A stretch of DNA of 7,998 nucleotides from an uncultured Clostridia bacterium (GCA_946187475.1 CAMHRJ010000090.1:1-7998); one strand, 5' to 3'; numbered from the stretch's first letter, positions 1 through 6,085 are shown. Made by a program: numbers and translations. Notes: generated by a model not told the origin, from the letters alone.

Positions 1-159
1 CTCATCGGGCTCCTGGTCGAAAAAGTCACTTTCCTGGGCCAGGGTGTTGAAATATTCCTGGTCAAAGAGGTCGTCCACAGCCTCGGCAGGCGCGGCGTCG
101 GTAAACAGTGCCGCATAGCAAAGCTGAACGGCGATTTCTCGTGCTGCTCGTCTTGTCAT
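1..159 (-). CDS. nusB: NusB transcription antitermination factor, N-terminal part (cut by window edge)
   Basis: The frame opens at ATG 159-157 and runs off the left edge in frame, giving 53 residues of a protein that is normally about 135-150 long. The N-terminus MTRRAAREIAVQLCYA is the typical first helix of NusB, basic and followed by a helix carrying Q-L-C-Y-A. Residues 20-53 are acidic (D/E-rich, ending in FFDQEPDE) and form a linker before the conserved core, which lies outside the window. NusB binds boxA RNA with NusE (ribosomal protein S10) and acts in antitermination, chiefly of rRNA operons. An AAGGAG ribosome-binding site at 171-166, six bases from the ATG, overlaps the stop codon of the Asp23-family gene (TAAGGAG), so the two genes are very likely cotranscribed. 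An Asp23-family gene directly before nusB is a common arrangement in Firmicutes (yqhY-nusB in Bacillus subtilis). Confidence 0.88.
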   Translation of the reverse strand, partial: MTRRAAREIAVQLCYAALFTDAAPAEAVDDLFDQEYFNTLAQESDFFDQEPDE

Positions 160-169
160 TCCGCGCTCC

Positions 170-532
170 TTATTTTTCGAAGGCGACGCCGGAGATGTGG
201 ACGTTCACCACGGGCTTGCCCATGCCGGTCATATCCTTCACGGCAGCGGAAACTGCACTCTGCACCGCTTCGGCCACGGCCACGGTATTACAGCCATAGC
301 GCACGGTGATGATGGTGTCGATGTTCAGCACGCCGTCGATGATCTGCACCTTGACACCCTTGGCGGCGGACTTGATACCCAGCAGGTCGGCCAGCTCCTT
401 GCCGGCATTGGAGGCAAGACCGGCGACGCCGTCGACCTCGGCGATGGCGGACTTCACCATGGAGAGCACCACATCCTCGGAGATGTGGATCGTGCCCTTT
501 TCGTCCTGGGCGGTAATATAGTTTTCAGGCAT
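170..532 (-). CDS. Asp23/Gls24 family protein (YqhY-like)
   Basis: This is a complete 120-residue protein of the Asp23/Gls24 family, a small cytosolic group named from alkaline-shock and envelope-stress proteins. The family pattern is plain: G-T-I-H-I-S-E-D-V-V near residues 14-23, then an A-E-V-D-G-V segment, a hydrophobic I-I-D-G-V-L-N-I-D-T-I-I strand, and the closing P-V-V-N-V-H-I-S-G-V-A-F near the C-terminus. The start is ATG 532-530 with AGGAGG at 545-540, seven bases upstream. The position just before nusB matches B. subtilis YqhY, whose loss perturbs fatty acid synthesis (acetyl-CoA carboxylase); that role is not shown for this protein. The ribosome-binding site lies entirely in the 3' arm of a hairpin (540-579), which suggests translational control. 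It lies 76 bases after spoIIIAH with no terminator seen between them. Confidence 0.92.
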   Translation of the reverse strand: MPENYITAQDEKGTIHISEDVVLSMVKSAIAEVDGVAGLASNAGKELADLLGIKSAAKGVKVQIIDGVLNIDTIITVRYGCNTVAVAEAVQSAVSAAVKDMTGMGKPVVNVHISGVAFEK

Positions 533-539
533 AACAATA

Positions 540-579
540 CCTCCTGTGATAGTCGTTCAATACAGTTTACCACAGGAGG
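540..579 (-). promoter_or_regulatory. Perfect 9-bp hairpin covering the Asp23-gene ribosome-binding site
   Basis: In the mRNA direction the leader reads CCTCCTGTG (579-571), a 22-base loop (570-549), then CACAGGAGG (548-540). The arms are perfectly complementary, with possible G-T wobble pairs at both ends. The 3' arm contains the whole AGGAGG Shine-Dalgarno sequence for the ATG at 532, and the 5' arm is a perfect anti-Shine-Dalgarno. No T-run follows on either strand, so it is not an intrinsic terminator. The sequence shows the pairing; translational regulation (masking, a thermosensor or protein control) is inferred. Confidence 0.55.
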
Positions 580-594
580 CGAAAAAAAGAAAGT

Positions 595-622
595 ATTAAA
601 TTCATTTTTTAGGTTCCGTCAG
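595..622 (-). promoter_or_regulatory. Candidate SigA promoter for the Asp23 gene-nusB
   Basis: On the minus strand CTGACG (622-617) resembles the -35 box TTGACA (4 of 6), and TTTAAT (600-595) resembles the -10 box TATAAT (5 of 6), with a 16-base spacer. The boxes straddle the end of spoIIIAH. The predicted start near 588 would place the whole 540-579 hairpin in the leader. A separate vegetative promoter is expected, because spoIIIA is sporulation-specific while nusB is housekeeping. The match is moderate only. Confidence 0.35.
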
Positions 623-1160
623 CCTTGACCTCCACGACCTTCAGCTGCGCGGCGGTATAGCCGGTGTCCGAGGTGACGGCGTCGGTAATCGCGGCTACCT
701 GATCGGCAGTCAGCCCATCTTCCGGTGCAGGAACTGCCACAGAGATGCCGTCTGTGGTAATGGTTGCCACGCAGTCGGCATAGCCCTTGGACAACAGAAC
801 ATTTTCGATCTGGGTTTCCGTCATGGACTGCTGGGCCATGGCGGAGATGGCATTCATGGCACTGTCGATGGTCTCCTGGCTGGCGCCTTCGGTCTCCACG
901 GTGCTTTGAAGCAGCCGTGTTGCCTCATCCCTGGTCTGCTGCCGGGTGAGTCTGGCCTCGGCAAAATAGTCTGCCACCGGCACTGCACTCTCCTCCGGTT
1001 CTGCCTCTTCGGCAGCCTCCATGGCTGCGTCCTCCGCCATGACCATCTCCGCATCCGCCGTACCGAATCGATTGTTATAGGACCAGTTGAAATAGACTGC
1101 GGCTGCCACGAACAGAACCACCGTCAGGATTGTGAGATTCCGTTTCAAATGTTGTTTCAT
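609..1160 (-). CDS. spoIIIAH: Stage III sporulation protein AH
   Basis: This 183-residue protein is SpoIIIAH, the mother-cell membrane partner of forespore SpoIIQ in the channel crossing the two forespore membranes. Residues 1-8 are basic and are followed by one membrane segment (about 9-26) ending in the family-typical Y-F-N-W. A low-complexity acidic, Ala/Glu/Met-rich linker (about 38-60) leads to a C-terminal domain (about 65-180) matching the YscJ/FliF-like ring-building fold that faces the intermembrane space and binds SpoIIQ. B. subtilis SpoIIIAH is 218 residues, so this one is somewhat short. I chose ATG 1160 because GGAGG lies eight bases upstream and the basic-plus-membrane N-terminus begins there; the frame stays open upstream into spoIIIAG, including an ATG at 1175. 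It is the last gene of the operon, 16 bases after spoIIIAG. One cysteine (C130) sits in the extracytoplasmic domain. Confidence 0.95.
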   Translation of the reverse strand: MKQHLKRNLTILTVVLFVAAAVYFNWSYNNRFGTADAEMVMAEDAAMEAAEEAEPEESAVPVADYFAEARLTRQQTRDEATRLLQSTVETEGASQETIDSAMNAISAMAQQSMTETQIENVLLSKGYADCVATITTDGISVAVPAPEDGLTADQVAAITDAVTSDTGYTAAQLKVVEVKADGT

Positions 1161-1176
1161 GTTCCTTCCCTCCATA

Positions 1177-1665
1177 TCAGTTTCCGGTTTTCCTTGGGAA
1201 TACGGAAATCTCTCCCGCTCCCAGGCCGGTGAAATGCTTGACCGTCTCCACGACACGAAGCTGTACCGCAGGGTCTGCTCCGCCGGTGCAGACCACCACT
1301 GCGCCTTGATAGGGTGCCCGGATGGTCTGGCGCACTACAGCGGTCTGCGTCCCGCTGCCGGCAGAGAGAATCACGGTGCCGTTCTCGTCCGAAAGATACT
1401 TCGTTTCCTCCGACGACTGCAAGGACAAGAGCACCTCTGCCCTGCCGACGCCTTCCATCTGCTCCAGCAGCGCTTTGAGCCTCGCCTCATTCGCTTCAAG
1501 CGTTTCGGGTAATTCTGCTGCCTGGGATTCTTCTGCCTTGGTTGGTCCCGGAAGCAACAGCAGCACGAGTCCAATCAGCAAAATCAGCAGCGGCCAGCGA
1601 TATGGTTTGAGGCGTTCTGAGAGTGCTTTGAGGTCCAGCTTCAACCGCTGTCCGCCTCCCTCCAT
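1177..1665 (-). CDS. spoIIIAG: Stage III sporulation protein AG
   Basis: SpoIIIAG forms a large ring in the space between mother cell and forespore, as part of the SpoIIIA-SpoIIQ channel. The sequence shows a basic N-terminus, one membrane segment (about residues 24-39, very Leu-rich), an Ala/Glu-rich linker, and a ring-building domain (about 60-158). Its second half is typical: a G-A-V-V-V-C-T-G-G-A-D-P strand-turn, then a helix and a closing strand E-I-S-V-F-P. At 162 residues it is clearly shorter than the B. subtilis protein (229). The start is uncertain. ATG 1665 overlaps the end of spoIIIAF by 25 bases and has only a weak ribosome-binding site. A TTG at 1644 overlaps the spoIIIAF stop as TTGA and follows a GGAGG ten bases upstream, giving 155 residues. 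Either start keeps all recognisable domains. Confidence 0.93.
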   Translation of the reverse strand: MEGGGQRLKLDLKALSERLKPYRWPLLILLIGLVLLLLPGPTKAEESQAAELPETLEANEARLKALLEQMEGVGRAEVLLSLQSSEETKYLSDENGTVILSAGSGTQTAVVRQTIRAPYQGAVVVCTGGADPAVQLRVVETVKHFTGLGAGEISVFPRKTGN

Positions 1666-2126
1666 TCGATCTGTTCCGGTGCGACGCCCAGGCTGCTCTT
1701 CAAATCATCTGCCAGTGCTTCGGAATATCCTGTTCCCGTTGGTACAAAGATTACGATTCCTGTTGGATACCAGAAACCTTCCGTATTCCATGTGAGCGTC
1801 ACGGATGCATCCAGTACCGGCACGTCCAATGCAGCCGCCTGTTCCAAGATATATGCGCGGCAATTGGATTCTATGAGTCTGCGGTTGAGTCGATCTGCGG
1901 TTTCAGCGGCGGATTCGGCGCTCCAACCCTGGGACGACGCGCTGCGTGAGATTGCGGCAGCGTAGCTTTCATAGTCAAATCCCAGAAGCGTGCTCAGAAT
2001 CAGCACCGTCATGGCTGCGCCGCAGACAAGGTGTGTCAGCCGCTTCATGCGCTCGCTGCCCGTGAAGGCAATGATCAGCATCTCCAGCAGCGCTAAGCCG
2101 ATCAAAGACAAAAGAAAGTGTTTCAT
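1641..2126 (-). CDS. spoIIIAF: Stage III sporulation protein AF
   Basis: This 161-residue protein has two membrane segments near the N-terminus (about 5-22 and 31-50) separated by a short charged loop (S-E-R-M-K-R), then a soluble domain (about 75-158) of the ring-building type shared with SpoIIIAG and SpoIIIAH. It acts in the outer forespore membrane of the SpoIIIA complex. ATG 2126 overlaps the spoIIIAE stop as ATGA, which decides the start: the frame stays open another 44 codons upstream, but that stretch is the shadow of spoIIIAE. The upstream sequence has only a G-rich, imperfect ribosome-binding site, so translation is probably coupled to spoIIIAE. Length is a little below that of the B. 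subtilis homologue. Confidence 0.93.
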   Translation of the reverse strand: MKHFLLSLIGLALLEMLIIAFTGSERMKRLTHLVCGAAMTVLILSTLLGFDYESYAAAISRSASSQGWSAESAAETADRLNRRLIESNCRAYILEQAAALDVPVLDASVTLTWNTEGFWYPTGIVIFVPTGTGYSEALADDLKSSLGVAPEQIEWREADSG

Positions 2127-3187
2127 CCCACACCCACCGCCTTCATCAAAGAGATCACAGATACAAATACGATCAGTGCCGATGTTCCGACCATGCCCAG
2201 CAAAAACGCGTAAACGTCCCCAAATCCGTTCAAAAGTCCGCTGATGGATTTCCCGCAAAAGGACTGGGTCAGGATTGCCGCACCGCGAAACATAAGATAA
2301 TGCATGCCCAGGGTTAGAAACGGAATCACGCAGGCAGCGGTCACTGCAAGCAGTCCCAGAACGCCGACACCATTACGCACCATGGCAGCCCCGCTGAGCA
2401 GCGCTGCGGAGGCGTCCGATAGAATACCGCCCACCACCGGAAGTGCGGCAGAGAGGACGGTTTTCGCCGTTTTTGCCGCTGCGGCATCCACGGTTCCGGA
2501 GAGAAGCCCGGTCAGCGATAAATAGAGCGTGAAACCGACTGCGATCAGAATCAGTGCCCAGCGCAGAGCGAGCTTTGCGGCAGAGGCTGCAGATTGTAAT
2601 AACGGGTGCTCTGTGAGCTGGGCGGAGAGCATCAGGGCAAGATAAGCATACAGCAGCGGCACTGCATAGGTGTTCATTACATTCAGCACGCCGTCAAAGT
2701 AGAGCATGGACGCTGCGTATTTGATTCCGGCAGAGGTCACCGCCCCACTGACGGCCGCTGCGGTGCTCAGGCATGGCAGCAGCACCATGGAGAAGTCACG
2801 CAATTGGTTCAATGTGTTCATGCCCACTGACAGGCAGGAGCTCACATGGTCCAGGCTCATGGCGGATACCGCAATGGCACCGCACAGAGAAATCCACTTG
2901 GATTCGGTGATAACGCCGCAGAGAGCGGTCAAAAACGCCGCCATCAGCAAAGACGCCCCATTGCGAAGGGCGGAAAACAGCAAATCCTGGCTCTGTCCGG
3001 TCATGTAGGTCCAGAGCTGCTCCAGCCGCTCCGGAAGGTTTTCTTCCAGAGAAACCGTTACGGTACCGAAGACGTCAATGGCACCGTCCGGCATGGCAGC
3101 CTCTACCTGCTCTGCGCCGAAATCGGCTGGGGTGATCTCCGCTGCGAAAGCAGGCAGTGTCAGAATGGAAAGAATGAGCAGAAGAAT
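2123..3187 (-). CDS. spoIIIAE: Stage III sporulation protein AE (no standard start codon for its signal peptide)
   Basis: SpoIIIAE is the large polytopic membrane protein of the SpoIIIA complex. The frame encodes a hydrophobic signal-like segment ending P-A-F-A before A-E-I, a soluble stretch of about 70 residues including L-P-E-R-L-E-Q-L-W, then many membrane helices through to G-T-S-A-L-I-V-F near the C-terminus; the family is about 400 residues. No ATG, GTG or TTG lies in frame where the protein should begin. I placed the start at ATT 3187-3185, which overlaps the spoIIIAD stop as TAATT (compare the common TAATG) and gives 354 residues. An ATT at 3217 would add a Lys-containing n-region and make a better signal peptide. 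The first standard in-frame codon is ATG 3094 (323 residues), which would discard the signal sequence. The frame is open upstream to 3790, but that is shadow over spoIIIAD and spoIIIAC. Identity is secure; the start is not. Confidence 0.92.
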   Translation of the reverse strand: MLLLILSILTLPAFAAEITPADFGAEQVEAAMPDGAIDVFGTVTVSLEENLPERLEQLWTYMTGQSQDLLFSALRNGASLLMAAFLTALCGVITESKWISLCGAIAVSAMSLDHVSSCLSVGMNTLNQLRDFSMVLLPCLSTAAAVSGAVTSAGIKYAASMLYFDGVLNVMNTYAVPLLYAYLALMLSAQLTEHPLLQSAASAAKLALRWALILIAVGFTLYLSLTGLLSGTVDAAAAKTAKTVLSAALPVVGGILSDASAALLSGAAMVRNGVGVLGLLAVTAACVIPFLTLGMHYLMFRGAAILTQSFCGKSISGLLNGFGDVYAFLLGMVGTSALIVFVSVISLMKAVGVG

Positions 3188-3573
3188 TACAGCAATCTTT
3201 CCAGCAGGGAGAGCAATTGCTCCAGCAATGGAATGGCCGCATACAAGGCTGCTGCGGCGCTGACCAGCGAGATTGCCTCTCCAGCGGCGGCTTGCCCGTT
3301 CTCCTTGCAGAGCGCCGTGCCGATTCGCTCCAGTACACCGATGGCGAGACATTTCAGCATAAGGCCAGCATAGACGCCGGAAACCTGAAACAATTGCCGT
3401 GCATGCTCCAAGAACGCTCTGATCGGTTCCAGCAGGGATGCGGAGAGCAATAGAATGAGAACGGAGACCGCGATCCCCAGCAGCAGCGGAAAGGCCGGTG
3501 CAGATTTTTGCAGCGCGGCAGAAGCAAGGCCCGCAGCCAGCGCCAGCAGGATCGCTTTTGTAACGAGCTCCAT
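3187..3573 (-). CDS. spoIIIAD: Stage III sporulation protein AD
   Basis: This 128-residue, very hydrophobic protein matches SpoIIIAD in length (133 in B. subtilis), composition and operon position. Membrane segments are visible at about 5-21, 28-47, 66-84 and 98-114, and the tail is an amphipathic Leu/Glu helix (L-L-E-Q-L-L-S-L-L-E). It is a small integral membrane part of the SpoIIIA export-like complex in the mother-cell membrane. The start is ATG 3573, three bases after the spoIIIAC stop (TGA TGC ATG). I see no purine-rich ribosome-binding site; the upstream sequence is T-rich, so reinitiation after spoIIIAC is the likely route. The stop TAA (3189-3187) touches the proposed spoIIIAE ATT start. 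Confidence 0.94.
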   Translation of the reverse strand: MELVTKAILLALAAGLASAALQKSAPAFPLLLGIAVSVLILLLSASLLEPIRAFLEHARQLFQVSGVYAGLMLKCLAIGVLERIGTALCKENGQAAAGEAISLVSAAAALYAAIPLLEQLLSLLERLL

Positions 3574-3576
3574 GCA

Positions 3577-3771
3577 TCAAAAGGAAAAAAGGCTCTGCAG
3601 GAGATTGAAGAGGTCGCTGATCTTCTGCAGCAGCAGTACCAGTACCACGATCAGCCCGGCAATGGTCGTCATCAGGGCCTGCTCGTCCCGTCCGGCCCGA
3701 GAGAGCAGCAGATTCAGCACTGCTACCAGGATTCCCACCGCCGCAATGCGAAAGATCAAATCGACTTCCAT
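3577..3771 (-). CDS. spoIIIAC: Stage III sporulation protein AC
   Basis: This 64-residue protein has two membrane helices (about 5-24 and 35-52) joined by a short charged loop (S-R-A-G-R-D-E), as in SpoIIIAC (68 residues in B. subtilis, starting with a similar V-I-F-x-I-A-x-V-G-I pattern). It is a small membrane subunit of the SpoIIIA complex. I chose ATG 3771 because a GGGGG tract lies five bases upstream and the M-E-V-D-L-I-F start aligns with the family. An in-frame ATG at 3783, directly after the spoIIIAB stop (TGA-ATG), would add M-G-D-C and is also possible. Confidence 0.93.
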   Translation of the reverse strand: MEVDLIFRIAAVGILVAVLNLLLSRAGRDEQALMTTIAGLIVVLVLLLQKISDLFNLLQSLFSF

Positions 3772-3783
3772 GCAATCCCCCAT

Positions 3784-4290
3784 TCACCAAATCACAATCA
3801 TCACCAGAGCGCCGATGACCGCAGTAAGCCGCAGCCGTAGTCCTGCCTCCGAACGCGCTTTTTCCTTTGCTTCCGTGTATGCTTGTTCCAACGCCTGAAT
3901 ACAGCGGTCCAACGCCCGAAGTTGGGAGTCTGCGTCATATCGCCCCAGTTGCGTCCCTAGAGGCATGAGCGTTTGGATTTCCGCCTGGTTTAGAAACCGC
4001 AGTCTTTGCAGTTCTGACACCCAGAGCGCCTGGAACCGTCGGTTTTCAGTTTCCATACGACTGGAGATGGTATAGAAAAATGATCGAACGCTTTCATCCG
4101 GGCTCTCCGAAGCATGCTGCAGCGCTTCTCTCAGTGGCGCGAACGCTGCAATTTCAGCACGCAGCCGCTCTAGCGCATCGATCATTCGGCGAAGGCGCCC
4201 CGGTCTGCGGCGCAATTCTCTGACTGAAACACGTCCCAAACACAAGGAAGCCAGTACCAAAATACCGGCGCCAAACAGCCGCTGTATCAT
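3784..4290 (-). CDS. spoIIIAB: Stage III sporulation protein AB
   Basis: SpoIIIAB (168 residues here, 171 in B. subtilis) resembles the GspF/PilC platform proteins of type II secretion and type IV pili. A first membrane segment (about 3-19) is followed by a cytoplasmic helical domain with many Arg and Leu (R-E-L-R-R-R-P-G-R-L-R-R, about 24-36), a middle helical region including E-T-E-N-R-R-F-Q-A-L-W, and a C-terminal membrane segment (about 152-167). It probably links the SpoIIIAA ATPase to the membrane ring. ATG 4290 overlaps the spoIIIAA stop as ATGA, and GGAG lies five bases upstream. The frame remains open upstream to 4446, but that part is antiparallel shadow of spoIIIAA sequence and is not coding. 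Confidence 0.94.
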   Translation of the reverse strand: MIQRLFGAGILVLASLCLGRVSVRELRRRPGRLRRMIDALERLRAEIAAFAPLREALQHASESPDESVRSFFYTISSRMETENRRFQALWVSELQRLRFLNQAEIQTLMPLGTQLGRYDADSQLRALDRCIQALEQAYTEAKEKARSEAGLRLRLTAVIGALVMIVIW

Positions 4291-5147
4291 AGCCGCTCCA
4301 GAGAATACACGCGCCGGTTTTCCAACATACGAATCCAAACCGCGTGGGTGAAGATTCTTTTTTGCAGCAGATCTCGATAAAGCGGTCTGCGCTCCAGATC
4401 GGCCCTGCATCCCGCGTGGGCGGTAGCCAGCAGGGTTACACCGCATCCGGCGGATTCTTCGATCACCGCAATATCCTCCGGTGAGGTGATCTCATCAAAT
4501 GCGATCAGCTGTGGATTCATGGCGCGTAGCAGCATCATTGCAGTCTCAGCCTTCCTTCCGCCCAGCATGACATCCGTGTTTGGCCCAAGATCAAAGCCTG
4601 GAGCGCAGTCCTGCATGCCTGAAATCTCCCCACGTTCATCCGCCGCACAGACTCGCATTCCCCGTTCAGACAGACAGCGAATCAAATCCCGAAGAAACGT
4701 CGTTTTTCCGAATCCGGGCGGAGAGAGAATCAGGGTATTGCTCACGCCCTCTGTCAGCAGGTTTCCGGCGACTTGCTCGGCACAGCCTTTCATCGCATGA
4801 GGAATGCGAATGTTCACCGATGTGATCGCGCGCAGGCCGCCTATTCCGGGCAAGACTGTGCCGCAAAAACCGATTCGGCATCCAGAGGCTGCATAGAGAT
4901 ACCCTCGGCGCAGCATGTCCGCACTGGTGTGCATGGAGGCGCCGCAGGCCCGCTCCAGCAAATGGTCCAAGTGCTCTGCTGTGATTGACTTTCCGGAAGC
5001 GCGAATGGTCCCAGCTGAAGTCACTACCGCAGCGGCCTGTCCGATGCGAAGTCGAATCTCCTCTGCCGGTTCCGGACTGTTCAGCAGCTTCAGCTGTGCC
5101 GTGATCTCAGGCGGAAGCATTCGTTTCAGTTCTGACGGGATGTCCAC
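4287..5147 (-). CDS. spoIIIAA: Stage III sporulation protein AA, secretion-type ATPase
   Basis: SpoIIIAA is the ATPase of the SpoIIIA channel, related to the type II/IV secretion (GspE-like) family; ATP hydrolysis is needed for forespore gene expression in B. subtilis. Counting from the chosen start (286 residues), the Walker A motif P-P-G-F-G-K-T-T is at about 143-150, D-E-R-G-E-I at about 170-175, and the Walker B strand L-I-A-F-D-E-I at about 214-220, followed by the T-A-H-A-G segment near 242-246. All catalytic residues look intact. Length fits (307 in B. subtilis). I chose GTG 5147 because a perfect AAGGAGG lies eight bases upstream. An in-frame ATG at 5177 has no good ribosome-binding site and would place that AAGGAGG inside the gene. 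This is the first gene of the operon, and its stop overlaps spoIIIAB. Confidence 0.96.
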   Translation of the reverse strand: MDIPSELKRMLPPEITAQLKLLNSPEPAEEIRLRIGQAAAVVTSAGTIRASGKSITAEHLDHLLERACGASMHTSADMLRRGYLYAASGCRIGFCGTVLPGIGGLRAITSVNIRIPHAMKGCAEQVAGNLLTEGVSNTLILSPPGFGKTTFLRDLIRCLSERGMRVCAADERGEISGMQDCAPGFDLGPNTDVMLGGRKAETAMMLLRAMNPQLIAFDEITSPEDIAVIEESAGCGVTLLATAHAGCRADLERRPLYRDLLQKRIFTHAVWIRMLENRRVYSLERL

Positions 5148-5155
5148 TTTGCTCG

Positions 5156-5162
5156 CCTCCTT
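5156..5162 (-). promoter_or_regulatory. Ribosome-binding site that sets the spoIIIAA start
   Basis: AAGGAGG on the minus strand is followed by eight bases and then GTG 5147. It is a full match to the anti-Shine-Dalgarno core at good spacing, so GTG 5147 is preferred over the upstream ATG 5177. Confidence 0.8.
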
Positions 5163-5175
5163 ACGGGTTCGCAGC

Positions 5176-5204
5176 ATCCTATGCGGCCCGTTTCCGCCTT
5201 AGAA
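5176..5204 (-). promoter_or_regulatory. Weak candidate SigE promoter for the spoIIIA operon
   Basis: CATAGGAT (5183-5176, minus strand) matches six of eight positions of the SigE -10 consensus CATACAMT. The -35 region about 14 bases upstream (TTCTAAG, 5204-5198) is poor. Transcription would begin near 5168, shortly before the spoIIIAA ribosome-binding site. SigE control of spoIIIA is established in B. subtilis, so a promoter in this 98-base gap is expected, but this match alone is weak. Confidence 0.3.
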
Positions 5205-5239
5205 CCGAAAACACCGCCGATGGAGAGGCGGTGTTTCGG
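5205..5239 (-). terminator. Hairpin terminator between the unknown gene and spoIIIA
   Basis: On the minus strand AAACACCGCC (5236-5227), an 8-base loop and GGCGGTGTTT (5218-5209) form a perfect 10-bp stem. CCG/CGG pairs extend it beyond one bulged base. The Ts at the end of the stem are followed by TCGGTTCT rather than a clean T-run. It begins 20 bases after the stop of the 5259-6044 gene. Termination may be partial, leaving some read-through into spoIIIA. Confidence 0.65.
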
Positions 5240-5258
5240 TATGGACGTGTTTCGATGC

Positions 5259-6044
5259 TCAGCGCAGGCTTCTGTAGTTTTCCTCGGTGGTGACCGTGTC
5301 CGGCGGGAAGAATTCGTCCATGGGGAACTCGATTCTGCTGAACATGGCGCAGGGGTCGTCCTCGGCGCTGCCCTCGCAGGCCTTCTCCGGTACGCAGTAG
5401 TCGTAGGCCGGAATCAGGAGCTGGGTATCGCGCTCCAGACGAATGATGGAGAATTGGCCGATGGTGGTATATACATTCCGCGCCTGCTCCGTGAGCACCA
5501 GTTCCTCGCCGAAGGTCTCCAGGATCCAGTCGGGAATCTGAATTTCCAGTGCTTCAGCAGAGGGCGTATCGTTTTCTACCACTTTCATGTGCAGCGCAAT
5601 GGGGTCCACGGATTCCACCACACCGATGGGCAGCCCCGCGTCATCCGGCGGCGCCGTATCCACGGAGGTGTAGACTTTGGCACTGGCCTCACTTCCGAAA
5701 AGCATCACACGCTTATCAAAGATCGCTAGACCCGTGACGGTCTCACCGGCGGGATAGGTCTCGCCCTGAACGCGATAGAAATAAGTCACGTCCACGGTAT
5801 AATAGCCGCGGTTGAAGGTGATCTCCTGCACATTCACCTGGGCGTACAGCAGCTCCGCCGATCTGGGACGAACGCTGAAAGCCGTATCGATCAGCGCCTG
5901 AGACGTCACCGTGGGATAGAGCCGAAGGTCCTCGACGCAGTCTTTGTCTCTGCAGCCGTCAAACACTTTTCTCGTGTGCACGCAAACCGCCTCCCGGATG
6001 GCGGCATCGCCCTCCACCGGGCCGGGTACAATTCTGTCTGGCAT
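5259..6044 (-). CDS. Conserved-looking protein of unknown function with six cysteines, probably sporulation-linked
   Basis: I do not recognise a named family. The 261-residue protein has no signal peptide or membrane segment and is acidic towards the C-terminus. It carries two cysteine groups: C21, C31 and C36 (V-C-V-H-T-R-K ... G-C-R-D-K-D-C) and C217, C223 and C232 (Y-C-V-P-E-K-A-C ... D-P-C). Between them, residues about 58-115 look like beta-strands (Y-Y-T-V-D-V-T-Y-F-Y-R-V), and a second strand-rich segment (about 140-212) ends I-R-L-E-R-D-T-Q-L-L-I-P-A-Y. The strand pattern loosely recalls SPOCS/DUF3794 spore-coat domains, but that is only an impression. ATG 6044 has AAGGAGG seven bases upstream. 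A strong SigE-like promoter match at 6113-6086 and the spoIIIA operon next door suggest a role in the mother cell, such as coat or cortex assembly. Metal binding or disulfide cross-linking by the cysteines is speculation. Confidence 0.85.
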   Translation of the reverse strand: MPDRIVPGPVEGDAAIREAVCVHTRKVFDGCRDKDCVEDLRLYPTVTSQALIDTAFSVRPRSAELLYAQVNVQEITFNRGYYTVDVTYFYRVQGETYPAGETVTGLAIFDKRVMLFGSEASAKVYTSVDTAPPDDAGLPIGVVESVDPIALHMKVVENDTPSAEALEIQIPDWILETFGEELVLTEQARNVYTTIGQFSIIRLERDTQLLIPAYDYCVPEKACEGSAEDDPCAMFSRIEFPMDEFFPPDTVTTEENYRSLR

Positions 6045-6068
6045 AGAATGACCTCCTTGCGTGGAATT

Positions 6069-6080
6069 GAAGCATGCTTC
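6069..6080. repeat. 12-bp perfect palindrome at the likely transcription start of the unknown gene
   Basis: GAAGCATGCTTC is its own reverse complement. It lies just downstream of the -10 box at 6086-6093 and upstream of the ribosome-binding site at 6052-6058, where an operator could sit. Such a palindrome can occur by chance in a window this size, so no function is claimed. Confidence 0.4.
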
Positions 6081-6085
6081 CCTAC

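Noticed and set aside
540..579. Hairpin after spoIIIAH read as an intrinsic terminator
   Set aside because: No T-run follows either arm on either strand, and the 3' arm is the ribosome-binding site of the next gene.
197..628. Plus-strand His/Gly-rich frame of 143 codons, at first sight like a metal-binding protein
   Set aside because: It is antisense to the Asp23-family gene and runs past its end; the His/Gly richness comes from reading Val/Asp-rich codons backwards.
3188..3790. Long upstream extension of the spoIIIAE frame (total 555 codons) as a possible fusion protein
   Set aside because: The extension lies over spoIIIAD and spoIIIAC in another frame, is Arg/Ser/Gly-rich and lacks membrane helices, so it is shadow sequence.
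5181..5729. Plus-strand frame of 182 codons opposite the unknown gene
   Set aside because: The minus-strand gene has a strong ribosome-binding site, promoter and terminator; the plus frame has none and starts inside the intergenic gap.
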